In this document: piece after piece, positions 52,836 to 63,208 of the stretch | Numbering within the stretch: position 1 is the first letter of the stretch | Layout: every line of letters begins with the position of its first letter | Origin: an uncultured Lachnospiraceae bacterium | GTDB taxonomy: Bacteria > Bacillota > Clostridia > Lachnospirales > Lachnospiraceae | Direction of reading: 5' to 3' | Assembly (NCBI GenBank): GCA_910585825.1 | Contig: CAJUEY010000005.1 | Location: 1-64,000, forward strand | DNA length: 64,000 bases | Notes under the pieces: model-generated | Databases searched by the model: none | What the model saw: the letters and a program-made list of their open reading frames with translations, nothing else | Told to the model about the DNA's origin: nothing | Made by a program: the position numbers and the translations under genes

Positions 52836-52865
52836 AAAGCCCTTGTTTTGAACAGGGCTTTATTT
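52836..52865 (+). terminator. Hairpin terminator or attenuator between acpP and rnc
   Basis: AAAGCCCT (52836-52843) pairs with AGGGCTTT (52854-52861), then ATTTG. It overlaps the region just before the rnc ribosome binding site, so partial termination is likely. Confidence 0.6.
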
Positions 52866-52895
52866 GACTTTTATAAACAGGAGAAAGATTTTGAT

Positions 52896-53609
52896 ATGAG
52901 AAAACAGGAAGAATTTCAAAAAATAATCGGATATCAGTTTCAAGATGGCAAACTGTTGCAGCAGGCATTGACGCACAGTTCCTATGCCAATGAAAAGCAT
53001 ATGAAACACGCAGATAATGAAAGACTGGAATTTTTGGGAGACGCAGTGCTTGAGTTAGTGTCCAGTGAATTTTTATTTTTAAATTATCCCGAACTGTCCG
53101 AAGGAGATCTGACAAAGCTTAGAGCCAGTCTGGTTTGCGAACCCACATTGGCAGGCTGTACTGCCTCGATTCAACTGGGGGAATTTATCCGTCTTGGAAA
53201 GGGCGAGGATCAAACGGGAGGAAGAGAGAGAAAATCTATTTTATCGGATGCGTTAGAGGCTCTGATCGGCGCAGTTTATCTGGATGGTGGTTTTACTAAT
53301 GCAAAAGAGTTTATCCTGAAATTTATACTGACGGATATCGAGCACAAAAAACTCTTTTATGATAGCAAAACTATCCTGCAGGAGTATGTTCAGGGGAATT
53401 ATAAAGAAATATTAAATTACAGGCTGGTAGAAGAGAGCGGACCGGATCATAACAAAAACTTTTCCGTAGAGGCAAGAATTGGTGAAAAGACGATCGGCAG
53501 CGGAAGCGGACGAACCAAAAAAGCGGCAGAGCAGGAGGCTGCTTATCAGGCGCTTTTATTATTGAAGACATGTGGCAGTGAAGGCGTTCAAACTGTTACG
53601 AAGGCATAG
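52896..53609 (+). CDS. rnc: Ribonuclease III
   Basis: 237 residues. The catalytic signature NERLEFLGDAVLELV is near residues 38-52, with a second acidic patch SDALEALIGAVYLDGG near 116. The dsRNA-binding domain is C-terminal (ILQEYVQGN, GSGSGRTKKAAEQEAA). It cuts structured RNA, including rRNA precursors. ATG 52896 has AGGAG 12 nt upstream. A TTG at 52848 would add 16 residues overlapping the terminator hairpin. Followed by smc after 14 nt. Confidence 0.95.
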   Translation: MRKQEEFQKIIGYQFQDGKLLQQALTHSSYANEKHMKHADNERLEFLGDAVLELVSSEFLFLNYPELSEGDLTKLRASLVCEPTLAGCTASIQLGEFIRLGKGEDQTGGRERKSILSDALEALIGAVYLDGGFTNAKEFILKFILTDIEHKKLFYDSKTILQEYVQGNYKEILNYRLVEESGPDHNKNFSVEARIGEKTIGSGSGRTKKAAEQEAAYQALLLLKTCGSEGVQTVTKA

Positions 53610-53623
53610 AATCAGGGGGATTT

Positions 53624-56600
53624 ATGTATTTAAAAAGTATTGAAATGCATGGATTTAAATCTTTTGCAAACAAAATTGTATTAGATTTTCACAATGGTAT
53701 AACCGGTATTGTAGGGCCAAACGGAAGCGGAAAGAGCAATGTATCCGATGCGGTGCGCTGGGTGTTGGGGGAGCAGAGCGCCAAGCAGTTAAGAGGGGCC
53801 AGCATGCAGGACGTTATTTTTTCCGGTACAGAAAACAGAAAACCTTTAAGCTATGCTTATGTTGCGATTACTATGGATAATTCAGACCGTATGCTGGACA
53901 TTGATTTTGAGGAAGTAACGGTTGCAAGACGGGTATATCGTTCCGGCGAAAGCGAATATCTGCTGAATGGAAATCCCTGTCGGCTGAAAGACATCAACGA
54001 GCTTTTTTACGATACCGGAATCGGCAAGGAAGGCTATTCCATTATCGGACAGGGACAGATCGAGAGAATTCTAAATGGTCGTCCGGAAGAGAGAAGAGAG
54101 CTTTTTGATGAGGCTGCAGGCATTGTAAAATATAAAAGACGAAAGGCCACAGCGCAGAAAAAGCTGGAATCAGAACGGGAAAATCTGGTTCGGATCAATG
54201 ATATTTTAAGTGAGCTGGAACGCCAGATAGGGCCTTTGGAACGTCAGAGTGAAAAGGCGAAAATCTTCCTGAAAAAAAGAGAAGAGCTTAAGAAACAGGA
54301 TGTGAATCTTTTTCTTCTGGAGATGGAGCAGATGGATGTCCAGATGAAAGAGGTCACAGAGAATTATGAAATCACAGATGCCCAATTAAAAGAAACAACA
54401 GCTTCCCATGAACAGATAAAAGGGGAGTATGAGAAAATGGAAGCTCTGCTGGAATCCATCACGGCAGAAATAGAAACCGAAAGAGAAGAACTGAATCAGT
54501 CTGCGATTATAAAAGGAAAGCTGGAAGGGCAGATCAATGTCTTAAATGAACAGATCAAAGCTGCGGAAATGTCAGACGAACATTTTAAAAGCAGAACGGC
54601 AGAGATTGAGGCGGACAAGCAGGAGAAATTGCACCAGAAGAATGCTTATGAAACGGAAAAGCAGAATTTGGATGAGCAGCTGGATCTGGTGACCGGGCGA
54701 AGAGAAAAAGCAGAAAAAGAGCTGCAGGATCTTCAGAAAGCCATTGCAGATTGTAATGAAGGAATGGAAAATGGCAAAAATGAGCTGCTGCAGCTTTTAA
54801 ACCAAAAAGCCCGGATACAGGCTGAACAACAGAAATTTGACACTTTGATTGAGCAGGCCAATATCCGCAAAGCCCAGTTGAGTCAGCGGTTTTTAAAGAA
54901 AAAAGGCGACGAATCCAATTTGGATGACCTGTTAAAAGAGCAGGAAGAAATTTTATCCAAAGTGCAAAGGGAGATTGAAGGATTAAAACAAGAGGAAGCG
55001 CAGTTATCCGGGAAACAGAAGGATTGGGCAAATAAACTCAGTCAGACTAACCGCGAGATTGAAGAGGACACTGCAAAATATCATAAGACTGCCTCCCGGC
55101 TGGAATCTTTAAAAAATATTGCGGAACGCTACGACGGCTACGGCATCAGCATCCGTAAAATTATGGAGCAGAAAGACAAAGAGTCCAAATTGTTAGGCGT
55201 TGTATCGGATTTGATTAAAGTTGAGAAAAAATACGAAACAGCAATTGAGACGGCTCTTGGCGGCAGCATCCAAAATATTGTGACAGAAGATGATGAAACA
55301 GCAAAACGGATGATTGCATATCTGAAGAAAAACCGTTTGGGAAGGGCGACTTTTCTGCCGTTGACTTCTGTAAAAGGCAAAGGAAATATACCTTATCCGG
55401 AAGCATTAAAAGAGCCCGGCGTGATTGGGCTTGCTCATACGCTGGTTCAAAATGATACCATATACGACGGCATTATGCGGCAGCTTCTGGGAAGGGTCGT
55501 TGTTGCAGATACCATTGACCATGCCATTGCCCTTGCCAAAAAATATCATCATTCCCTTTCTATTGTAACGCTGGAAGGGGAATCCTTACGTCCCGGAGGC
55601 TCTATGACCGGAGGCGCATTTAAAAACAGCAGCAATCTGCTGGGAAGGAACCGTGAGATCGAAGATTTGACAGATCAGGCAGAGGGGTTAAAACAGCAGC
55701 TTTTGAATCAGAAAAGCCGCAGAGAAGAAATTTTAACGGCTCAGGCATTGATCACAGATGATTTAGAAGAAATCAAAAAAACATTGCAGGAGAAATATCT
55801 GCTTGCCAATACGGCGGAATTAAATGTAAAGCGTACTGCCCAGCAAAAAGAAGAAAGCGAAGGAGCATTAAAAAATCTCCAGACAGAGAGCATAGAATTA
55901 GACTGTCAGATCCGGGAGATAAAAGCCGGAAAAGAACATGCGTTAAACGAAATCGAAGAATCCAAAAAAAGAGAAGAAGAGATTGAAAAAGAGAATCAAA
56001 GCTATCAGGCAGCTTTGGATGAACAGCTGTATTTAGAAAGCAGCGTGAATAAAACATTTTCGGAAGTACAAATGGAGGAGGCAAATATCCGGCAGAAAAG
56101 CGAATTTGCATCTTCCAATATCGAACGTGTCAGAACCGAAATTGAAAAATGCGACATATTAAAGGCCGAACTTTCCAAAGAGGTGGAAACAGCAAAAGAA
56201 GACGCCAAAAGGCGTAGAGAAGAAATCGAAGAAATCAAAAAGACGATTCTTGTATCAGATGAAGAATGCAGCGCTTTAGAAAGCAAATTAAAAGAGCAGA
56301 TTCAGAAAAAAGATGAAATATCCGCCCGGCAGAAAGAATTTTTTGGAAAAAGAGAAGAAATTTCAAACCGCATCAGCAATCTGGATAAAGAAATGTTCCG
56401 TTTGAACAGCCGCAGAGAGAAGCTGGAAGAGACAAGAGAGCGTCGGAACAATTACATGTGGGAAGAATATGAACTGACGTTTCATAACGCTATGGAGCTG
56501 AAAGAAGAGGCTTACAACGAACCGGAAATATTGAAAAAGCAGATTGGTTTGTTAAAAGAAGAAATCCGGGGACTTGGCAATGTGAATGTCAATTCCATTG

Positions 56601-57184
56601 AAGAATACAAAGAGGTTTCCAAACGGTATGATTTTTTGAACACGCAGCACGAAGATCTGATTCGGGCAGAAGAGGCTCTGGTCAATATCATAGAAGAACT
56701 GGATGTGGGCATGCGAAAACAGTTTGCAGAGAAATTTGAGGAGATTCGCCGGGAATTTGATAAGGCATTTAAAGAATTGTTTGGCGGCGGCAAAGGAACC
56801 TTAGAACTTGTGGAAGAGGAAGATATTTTGGAGTGCGGTATACGGATTATTGCTCAGCCGCCGGGAAAGAAACTGCAGAATATGATCCTGTTATCCGGAG
56901 GGGAGAAATCTCTGACGGCTATTTCACTGTTATTTGCCATTCAGAATTTAAAGCCTTCGCCCTTTTGCCTCTTGGACGAGATTGAGGCAGCGTTGGATGA
57001 TTCTAATGTCGGCCGTTTTGCAAAATATCTGCATAAGCTTACAAAGAATACACAGTTTATCGTGATTACCCACAGAAGGGGGACAATGGCGTCTGCAGAC
57101 CGTCTGTACGGAATTACCATGCAGGAAAAAGGCGTATCTACATTGGTATCCGTAGATTTGATTGAACATGATCTGGACAAATAA
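53624..57184 (+). CDS. smc: Chromosome segregation ATPase SMC
   Basis: 1186 residues. Walker [10 protein letters not shown] near residue 35, signature [17 protein letters not shown] near 1085 and Walker [13 protein letters not shown]. The two heads flank long coiled coils (about 170-500 and 660-1010) around a hinge domain (about 515-640, [14 protein letters not shown]). It organises and segregates the chromosome with ScpAB. Start ATG (GGGGGATTT precedes). It is followed by ftsY with 33 nt, a frequent pair. Confidence 0.97.
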   Translation: MYLKSIEMHGFKSFANKIVLDFHNGITGIVGPNGSGKSNVSDAVRWVLGEQSAKQLRGASMQDVIFSGTENRKPLSYAYVAITMDNSDRMLDIDFEEVTVARRVYRSGESEYLLNGNPCRLKDINELFYDTGIGKEGYSIIGQGQIERILNGRPEERRELFDEAAGIVKYKRRKATAQKKLESERENLVRINDILSELERQIGPLERQSEKAKIFLKKREELKKQDVNLFLLEMEQMDVQMKEVTENYEITDAQLKETTASHEQIKGEYEKMEALLESITAEIETEREELNQSAIIKGKLEGQINVLNEQIKAAEMSDEHFKSRTAEIEADKQEKLHQKNAYETEKQNLDEQLDLVTGRREKAEKELQDLQKAIADCNEGMENGKNELLQLLNQKARIQAEQQKFDTLIEQANIRKAQLSQRFLKKKGDESNLDDLLKEQEEILSKVQREIEGLKQEEAQLSGKQKDWANKLSQTNREIEEDTAKYHKTASRLESLKNIAERYDGYGISIRKIMEQKDKESKLLGVVSDLIKVEKKYETAIETALGGSIQNIVTEDDETAKRMIAYLKKNRLGRATFLPLTSVKGKGNIPYPEALKEPGVIGLAHTLVQNDTIYDGIMRQLLGRVVVADTIDHAIALAKKYHHSLSIVTLEGESLRPGGSMTGGAFKNSSNLLGRNREIEDLTDQAEGLKQQLLNQKSRREEILTAQALITDDLEEIKKTLQEKYLLANTAELNVKRTAQQKEESEGALKNLQTESIELDCQIREIKAGKEHALNEIEESKKREEEIEKENQSYQAALDEQLYLESSVNKTFSEVQMEEANIRQKSEFASSNIERVRTEIEKCDILKAELSKEVETAKEDAKRRREEIEEIKKTILVSDEECSALESKLKEQIQKKDEISARQKEFFGKREEISNRISNLDKEMFRLNSRREKLEETRERRNNYMWEEYELTFHNAMELKEEAYNEPEILKKQIGLLKEEIRGLGNVNVNSIEEYKEVSKRYDFLNTQHEDLIRAEEALVNIIEELDVGMRKQFAEKFEEIRREFDKAFKELFGGGKGTLELVEEEDILECGIRIIAQPPGKKLQNMILLSGGEKSLTAISLLFAIQNLKPSPFCLLDEIEAALDDSNVGRFAKYLHKLTKNTQFIVITHRRGTMASADRLYGITMQEKGVSTLVSVDLIEHDLDK

Positions 57185-57217
57185 ACGTTAAGAAGAATGT
57201 AATTGGGAGGAATTTTT

Positions 57218-58159
57218 ATGAGTAATGAAAAGAAAGGATTTTTCAGCAGACTTGCTGCAGGTTTAAGTAAGACAAGGGACAATATTGTATCCGGAATGGA
57301 TTCTATTTTCAGCGGATTTTCCAGTCTGGATGATGAGTTTTACGAGGAAATAGAGGAGATTTTGATTATGGGGGATCTGGGGGTAAAAGCCACAGAAGAG
57401 ATCATCGAAAATCTCAAAGCAAAAGTAAAAGAGAACAGAATCAAAGAACCACAGGCCTGCAGACAGCTTTTAATCGACAGTATCAAAGAACAGATGCGGG
57501 TAGAAGAGACGGCATACCGCTTTGAGGAAGAACAGTCGGTAGTGCTTATAATCGGTGTGAATGGGGTAGGAAAAACCACAACAGTCGGAAAACTGGCCGG
57601 CAAATTAAAAAACGAAGGTAAAAAAGTAGTCATCGCAGCAGCAGATACCTTCCGCGCAGCGGCAGGGGATCAGCTTTTGGAGTGGGCAAAACGTGCTGAT
57701 GTGGAAATGATTGGCGGTCAGGAGGGCGCAGATCCCGCCTCTGTGATTTTTGACGCAGTATCCTCCGCCAGATCAAAGGGCGCAGACGTGCTGTTGTGCG
57801 ACACGGCGGGAAGGCTTCATAATAAAAAGAATCTTATGGAGGAATTGAAAAAGATCAATCGCATCATCGACAGAGAATTTCCCGGGGCTTACAGGGAGAC
57901 ACTGGTAGTGTTGGATGCCGCTACAGGACAGAATGCGCTGGCCCAGGCGAAGGAGTTTGGCGAAACGGCAGATCTGACTGGAATTGTGCTGACCAAAATG
58001 GACGGAACGGCAAAGGGCGGCATTGCAGTGGCGATTCAGTCAGAACTCAATATTCCCGTCAAATATATCGGAGTGGGAGAAACCATTGATGATCTGCAGA
58101 AGTTTGACGCAGACGAGTTTGTAGACGCGCTGTTTCAAACCAGAAGTGAGGAGGAATGA
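57218..58159 (+). CDS. ftsY: Signal recognition particle receptor FtsY
   Basis: 313 residues. A short acidic N-terminal helix region, then the NG domain: GVNGVGKTTTVGKLA (G1), DTFRAAAGDQL, DTAGRLHNKKNL and TKMDGTAKGG. It docks ribosome-SRP complexes on the membrane. Start at 57218 (MSNEKKG) with GGGAGG 7 nt upstream; the TTG at 57203 includes that ribosome binding site. Ends at 58159, and ilvA follows at once. Confidence 0.96.
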   Translation: MSNEKKGFFSRLAAGLSKTRDNIVSGMDSIFSGFSSLDDEFYEEIEEILIMGDLGVKATEEIIENLKAKVKENRIKEPQACRQLLIDSIKEQMRVEETAYRFEEEQSVVLIIGVNGVGKTTTVGKLAGKLKNEGKKVVIAAADTFRAAAGDQLLEWAKRADVEMIGGQEGADPASVIFDAVSSARSKGADVLLCDTAGRLHNKKNLMEELKKINRIIDREFPGAYRETLVVLDAATGQNALAQAKEFGETADLTGIVLTKMDGTAKGGIAVAIQSELNIPVKYIGVGETIDDLQKFDADEFVDALFQTRSEEE

Positions 58160-58161
58160 AT

Positions 58162-59373
58162 ATGCTGACACTGGATAAATTTGAAGAGGCAAGTGAGAAG
58201 GTCAAAGAAGTCACTTTAGAGACGAAACTGATATACAGTGATTTTCTCAGTAATCAGACAGGCAATAAAGTATATCTGAAACCGGAAAATATGCAGTTTA
58301 CCGGAGCCTATAAGGTAAGGGGCGCTTATTATAAGATCAGCACCTTGTCGGAGGAAGAAAGAGAAAAGGGACTGATTACCGCATCTGCAGGAAACCATGC
58401 CCAGGGCGTTGCTTATGCAGCAAAGTGCTATGGTGTCAAAGCCGTAATTGTAATGCCTACGACGACGCCTTTGATCAAGGTAAACCGGACAAAAAGCTAT
58501 GGAGCGGAAGTCATTTTATATGGAGATGTATATGACGAGTCCTGTGCCCATGCATATGAGCTGGCGGAACAAATGGGATATACCTTTATTCATCCTTTTG
58601 ATGATCTGGCCGTTGCTACAGGACAGGGAACCATAGCCATGGAGATTTTCAAAGAACTTCCTTTGGTAGAATATATTCTGGTTCCCATAGGGGGAGGCGG
58701 ACTTGCCACAGGAGTCTCTGCTTTGGCCAAGCTGTTAAATCCCAAGATCAAGGTGATCGGTGTGGAACCTGCCGGCGCGGGCTGCATGAAAGCATCCTTT
58801 GAAACCGGTAAGGTCACGACCCTTCCTGACGTAAATACGATCGCAGACGGTACAGCTGTGAAGACCCCGGGAGAAACAATATTTCCATATATAAAGAAAA
58901 ATCTGGATGATATTCTGACGGTGGAAGACAATGAGTTAGTAGTTGCATTTTTGGATATGGTGGAAAATCATAAAATTGTTGTAGAGAATTCCGGTCTGCT
59001 TACCGTTGCAGCTTTAAAGCATCTGAATGTAAAGGGAAAGCGCATTGTGTCTATTTTAAGCGGCGGAAATATGGATGTCATTACCATGTCTTCTGTGGTG
59101 CAGCAGGGACTGATTTTAAGAGACCGGATTTTTACGGTGTCCATACTTTTGCCGGATAAACCGGGCGAGCTTACGAAGGTAGCGGATACCATTGCAAAAG
59201 AACAGGGCAATGTGATTAAACTGGAGCACAATCAGTTTATCAGCATCAACCGGAATGCAGCGGTGGAACTGCGGATCACGATGGAATGTTTTGGAACAGA
59301 GCATAAAAGACAGATTATAAAGGCATTGGAAAAAGCGCAGTTTAAACCGAAACAAGTGCGGACAAGCCTTTAA
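58162..59373 (+). CDS. ilvA: Threonine ammonia-lyase with ACT domain
   Basis: 403 residues. PLP lysine in GAYKVRGAYYK near residue 50, SAGNHAQGVAYAAK, GGGGLATGVSALAK for the phosphate, and a C-terminal ACT domain (about 320-400, FTVSILLPDKPGELTKVAD). It makes 2-oxobutanoate from threonine. The length and ACT form match either the catabolic or the biosynthetic type; assignment is not firm. ATG 58162 has GGAGG 7 nt upstream; ATG 58156 overlaps the ftsY stop. A hairpin follows at 59501. Confidence 0.93.
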   Translation: MLTLDKFEEASEKVKEVTLETKLIYSDFLSNQTGNKVYLKPENMQFTGAYKVRGAYYKISTLSEEEREKGLITASAGNHAQGVAYAAKCYGVKAVIVMPTTTPLIKVNRTKSYGAEVILYGDVYDESCAHAYELAEQMGYTFIHPFDDLAVATGQGTIAMEIFKELPLVEYILVPIGGGGLATGVSALAKLLNPKIKVIGVEPAGAGCMKASFETGKVTTLPDVNTIADGTAVKTPGETIFPYIKKNLDDILTVEDNELVVAFLDMVENHKIVVENSGLLTVAALKHLNVKGKRIVSILSGGNMDVITMSSVVQQGLILRDRIFTVSILLPDKPGELTKVADTIAKEQGNVIKLEHNQFISINRNAAVELRITMECFGTEHKRQIIKALEKAQFKPKQVRTSL

Positions 59374-59500
59374 AAAATGCTTATTTCTCTCCTGGGATTT
59401 GTCTGCTGTTTACGGTCTTTGTACTGTTCATAACAGCCATTCGGGACGAAATCCATGGTTTTTATAATTACCATTTCTCTTACTGAATCATGTTCCCACG
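59374..59500. other. Intergenic stretch after ilvA
   Basis: About 125 nt with no reading frame, ending at the terminator at 59501-59525. The part from there to 59781 is the spo0A control region. Confidence 0.5.
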
Positions 59501-59525
59501 AAACACGCAGTTTATGCGTGTTTTT
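59501..59525 (+). terminator. Terminator downstream of ilvA
   Basis: AAACACGCA (59501-59509) pairs perfectly with TGCGTGTTT (59515-59523), then T's. Confidence 0.8.
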
Positions 59526-59558
59526 GGACTATAATTAGTAACGAAATTTACGACATGA

Positions 59559-59649
59559 ATCGACAAAAAGAACAATAAAAACAGAAGAACCTGCAAAATA
59601 TATTTGGGTAATCGACAGGGTTCTGTCAGGGGAAACGTTAGGTGTCGAA
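59559..59649. promoter_or_regulatory. Candidate Spo0A boxes upstream of spo0A
   Basis: Three matches to TGTCGAA: TGTCGAT on the minus strand at 59559-59565 and at 59611-59617, and a perfect TGTCGAA on the plus strand at 59643-59649, about 20 bp before the -35 box. This suggests autoregulation. Confidence 0.55.
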
Positions 59650-59668
59650 ATATCCCGATGAAATGTAT

Positions 59669-59697
59669 TTGATTCAAAAGAGCGGTATGCTTATAAT
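59669..59697 (+). promoter_or_regulatory. Sigma-A promoter for spo0A
   Basis: TTGATT (59669-59674), 17-nt spacer, TATAAT (59692-59697). A sigma-H promoter was not seen. Confidence 0.7.
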
Positions 59698-59781
59698 ACA
59701 AATAGTCCAGGTTTTAGCCAGAAGCTTTGGAAAGATTTGTGGAAATTGACCGAATAAAATGTTTCAGGAGGAGAAATTGAA

Positions 59782-60603
59782 ATGGGTAAATTAAATGTGG
59801 CAATTGCAGACGATAATGAAAGAATGCTGCGGTTATTAGGAGATATTATCCGTACAGATGAAGAGTTAGAAGTAGTGGGTACAGCGAAAGATGGAGAAGA
59901 AGCCTGGAAAATGATAAAGGAGAAAGAACCAGATGTTGTTTTGCTGGATATTGTAATGCCAAAATTAGATGGATTGGGCGTTTTAGACAAAGTTAACCAT
60001 GATGCATCCATAAAAAAGCATCCCTCTTTTATAATGATCAGTGCGATTGGAAATGAACAAATAACAGAAGACGCTTTTTCTTATGGGGCGAATTATTATA
60101 TTATGAAACCCTTTGACAATGATATGGTTATCAAACAGATCAAGCAGGCGAAAAAGACATCAGAATCTGTCAAAAGCATTGAAACGCGCAAGATAAGCGC
60201 CTATGAAAAATTTGACAGACAGGAAGAACAGCAGCCGTTGGGAAATTTGGAAAAGAAAGTTACGAATATTATTCATGAAATCGGAGTGCCTGCCCATATC
60301 AAAGGATACCAGTATTTGAGAGAGGCAATTATGATGTCTGTAGACGACATTGAAATGTTAAATTCCATTACTAAAATTCTTTATCCTACAATTGCCAAGA
60401 AATATCAGACAACGCCCAGCAGAGTGGAAAGAGCAATACGACATGCCATTGAAGTGGCCTGGAGCAGAGGCAAAATGGATACGATTGACGATCTGTTTGG
60501 ATATACAATCAACAATGGAAAAGGAAAGCCGACGAATTCAGAATTTGTAGCGTTGATTGCTGACAAAATACGTCTGGATTATAAGCATAATGGGGCGTTT
60601 TAG
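59782..60603 (+). CDS. spo0A: Sporulation transcription factor Spo0A
   Basis: 273 residues. Receiver domain about 1-125: [10 protein letters not shown], phosphorylated D56 in [13 protein letters not shown], Lys in IMKPF. The C-terminal DNA-binding domain (about 160-270) has the Spo0A helix-turn-helix with [20 protein letters not shown]. This response regulator starts sporulation after phosphorelay or direct kinase input. Promoter and candidate 0A boxes lie upstream. GGAGGAGAAATTGAA precedes the ATG. Usual neighbours such as spoIVB are not in the window. Confidence 0.97.
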   Translation: MGKLNVAIADDNERMLRLLGDIIRTDEELEVVGTAKDGEEAWKMIKEKEPDVVLLDIVMPKLDGLGVLDKVNHDASIKKHPSFIMISAIGNEQITEDAFSYGANYYIMKPFDNDMVIKQIKQAKKTSESVKSIETRKISAYEKFDRQEEQQPLGNLEKKVTNIIHEIGVPAHIKGYQYLREAIMMSVDDIEMLNSITKILYPTIAKKYQTTPSRVERAIRHAIEVAWSRGKMDTIDDLFGYTINNGKGKPTNSEFVALIADKIRLDYKHNGAF

Positions 60604-60713
60604 GACTTTTTATTGTTGAAAAAATAGAGTATAATAGATCTAACATATCAGTTTGCCATAAGATCAAAAGCGAAATAGTCAACTGACGGTATGAATATGG
60701 GAGGTCTATATCA

Positions 60714-62168
60714 ATGAAAAAAATACTTTTCGCATCTTCGGAGGCAGTGCCTTTTATCAAAACAGGAGGATTGGCAGATGTTGTGGGTTCACTGCCAAAA
60801 AATTTTGATCATAAGAAATATGATGTAAGAGTGATCCTTCCGAAATATGCGTGTATGGATGAAAAGTTTTCAAAAAGCTTGAAAACAGTTGCCAGTTTTT
60901 ATACAGAATTGGGCTGGAGAAAGCAGTATGCCGGTGTTTTGGGGGCAAAAGCTGACGGAATACAGTATTATTTTATCGATAATGAATTTTATTTTGCAGG
61001 GAATCATCCCTATGGTGAGATTTATCAGGATATTGAAAAATTTGCATTTTTTTCAAAGGCAGTGTTGGATGCACTGGAATTTATTGATTTTTTGCCGGAT
61101 GTGATACATTGCAACGACTGGCAGACAGGACTGATACCGGTGTTTTTGGAAAAATTTTATCGAGGCAGAGAAAATTACAGCAAAATCCGTACTGTATTTT
61201 CTATTCACAATATTCGGTTTCAGGGCAGATGGAAAATACCGGAGGTAAAAGATGTTACCGGACTGCCCGAAGATGTTTTTACGGCAGAGGGAATTGAAAG
61301 TTACGGAGAATCCAATTATTTAAAAGGCGGCATTGTCTATGCTGATGCTGTGACAACTGTCAGCAAATCCTATGCAATGGAAATCATGACGCCGGAGGGA
61401 GGAGAAGGTTTAGACGGTGTGCTGCGGCGCTATAGCTTTAAACTATTTGGCATTTTGAACGGATTGGATTATGATGTCTATCATCCGGGCAAAGATCCTT
61501 ATATTACGGCAAAGTTTAGCGTCAAAAATGCTGCGGCAAAGAAAAGACGGAATAAAGAGAATCTACAAAAGATATCCGGGCTGCCGAAAGAGAGGGATAC
61601 GTTTCTGATTGGAATGGTATCTCGGATGTCTGACCAGAAAGGATTTGATTTGGTCGCCTGCATTCTGGATGAATTTCTTTCCAGGGAAAACGTACAGTTT
61701 GTCGTGCTGGGGACCGGAGAAGAACGTTATGAGAATATGTTTCGTTATTTTTCTGACAAATATCCGGATAAAATGTCTGTTTATATCGGGTATTCAGAGG
61801 ATCGGGCGCATTTGATCTATGCGGGGGCAGATGCCTTTTTGATGCCGTCTCTGTTTGAACCTTGTGGATTGAGCCAGCTGATTAGTTTAAGATACGGTAC
61901 AGTGCCCATTGTCCGGGAAACCGGCGGTTTAAAAGATACTGTAGAGCCTTACAATAAGTTTACCCAGGAAGGATGCGGATTTTCCTTTGCCAATTATAAT
62001 GCCCATGAAATGGCAGATGCCATGCGAATGGCGAAAGAATTGTATGAGACAGAAAAGAACCGTTGGCAGGATCTGGTCCTTCGAGGGATGAAACAGAATT
62101 TTTCCTGGAAAAGTTCTGTAAAAGAATATGAAAGGCTCTACGAAAGTATTTGTCAGCTTACAGAGTGA
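60714..62168 (+). CDS. glgA: Glycogen synthase
   Basis: 484 residues, GT5 family. MKKILFASSEAVPFIKTGGLADVVGSL contains the KTGGL ADP-glucose loop near residue 16; HCNDWQTGLIP and the C-terminal SLFEPCGLSQL with the E-x7-E-like catalytic region follow. It extends alpha-1,4-glucan from ADP-glucose. The gene is alone here, with no other glg genes. It ends by overlapping 11 nt with the convergent DUF5688 gene. GGGAGG lies 9 nt before the ATG. Confidence 0.95.
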   Translation: MKKILFASSEAVPFIKTGGLADVVGSLPKNFDHKKYDVRVILPKYACMDEKFSKSLKTVASFYTELGWRKQYAGVLGAKADGIQYYFIDNEFYFAGNHPYGEIYQDIEKFAFFSKAVLDALEFIDFLPDVIHCNDWQTGLIPVFLEKFYRGRENYSKIRTVFSIHNIRFQGRWKIPEVKDVTGLPEDVFTAEGIESYGESNYLKGGIVYADAVTTVSKSYAMEIMTPEGGEGLDGVLRRYSFKLFGILNGLDYDVYHPGKDPYITAKFSVKNAAAKKRRNKENLQKISGLPKERDTFLIGMVSRMSDQKGFDLVACILDEFLSRENVQFVVLGTGEERYENMFRYFSDKYPDKMSVYIGYSEDRAHLIYAGADAFLMPSLFEPCGLSQLISLRYGTVPIVRETGGLKDTVEPYNKFTQEGCGFSFANYNAHEMADAMRMAKELYETEKNRWQDLVLRGMKQNFSWKSSVKEYERLYESICQLTE

Positions 62169-63060
62169 TAAATCCAGAGGCCTGTTCAAAGATATATACG
62201 TGGTCGGAAAGGATTTCTTCTTTTGGAACCTGAGAGGCATTGATATCCTGGATGATAAGATTTAGACCGGTGATATCATCTGAGCCCTTTTCTTTGGGAA
62301 GAAGCAGAGCCTCATGGATGCTGCTGGGCAAGATATAGAGGTCGCTATGAATGGAGTCGGCAAAGCGGGATACCACATCCGGATAGAGAAGGGCAGATGC
62401 ACCATAGAGTTTTTCCGTATTAGACAACACATACATGGAAGGAAGATCTGTAGAAACAGCTGCCGTGGTGGGCGGTAAACAGAATTCAGGACATAATTTT
62501 TTCAAAGTAGCCTCCATACCTGCTATTTCATATGGCAGAAGTATGGGGGTGTTTTTTATGGCCAGATCATAAAGTGTATCCGCGGTAATCTGCCAGATGT
62601 TCAGGTGGTGATTGTGAATCAGGATCATGGCATTTCCATTCGGCATAGACGGAAGATAACAACAGAATACAATAGCCAGATCCAGGAAACGGAAATGGGG
62701 AATATCTTTTAAGAGGTTTTGATTCCGTCTGTGGTTGATTAATTTGTAAATAATCTGATGCTTTACTTTGTCATAATCCATAAAAAAAGAAAAATCAATA
62801 TTTTCTTTGGGAACATTATTCTGATAAGCAAGGATGATATCCTCGAAGACGGATGATAGAGGCTTTCCGGAAAGATATTCTTCGTAGTAGTGATTCAGAT
62901 AGATTGTAGGGGTGATGTTCCTGGACTGATCCTGAATCAGTAGTCCGTCTAACCGGATATCGTTATTTTTGATGATGGGATGTAAAGATACGCTGGTATT
63001 TTCTCCAAAATAATTTTGTATGGAAGTAACAGCAGAAGATTTAAAAGTTTCATAGTTCAT
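62158..63060 (-). CDS. DUF5688 family protein
   Basis: 300 residues. Pattern IYLNHYYEEYLSGKPLSSV, then NIDFSFFMDYDKVK and a C-terminal LLPKEKGSDDITGLNLIIQD with ILSDHVYIFE, as seen in DUF5688, which is a common but uncharacterised Lachnospiraceae family. No membrane segment. AAAAAGGAG lies 8 nt before the ATG (minus strand). It overlaps glgA's 3' end. Confidence 0.85.
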   Translation of the reverse strand: MNYETFKSSAVTSIQNYFGENTSVSLHPIIKNNDIRLDGLLIQDQSRNITPTIYLNHYYEEYLSGKPLSSVFEDIILAYQNNVPKENIDFSFFMDYDKVKHQIIYKLINHRRNQNLLKDIPHFRFLDLAIVFCCYLPSMPNGNAMILIHNHHLNIWQITADTLYDLAIKNTPILLPYEIAGMEATLKKLCPEFCLPPTTAAVSTDLPSMYVLSNTEKLYGASALLYPDVVSRFADSIHSDLYILPSSIHEALLLPKEKGSDDITGLNLIIQDINASQVPKEEILSDHVYIFEQASGFITL

Positions 63061-63157
63061 GTTTATAACTCCTTTTTATGATTGAAATAAGATGGAATTA
63101 CAGGCATGAATCTGTCAGATATTAGAATAAAAGATAAAAATACGATTGCATTTTAGC

Positions 63158-63208
63158 GGAAAAAAGCAAGTTTTTCAGATGGATCATATAGGCAGCTTGC
63201 TTTTTTCC
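63158..63208 (-). terminator. Terminator of the coiled-coil gene
   Basis: GGAAAAAAGCAAG (63158-63170) pairs perfectly with CTTGCTTTTTTCC (63196-63208). The promoter-proximal arm is in the last codons of the coiled-coil gene. On the minus strand the T-run is inside the stem. Confidence 0.6.

Noticed and set aside
60607..60635. Promoter for glgA (TTTTTA-17-TATAAT)
   Set aside because: The -10 box is perfect but the -35 box matches only half of the consensus, so it was not listed as a feature.
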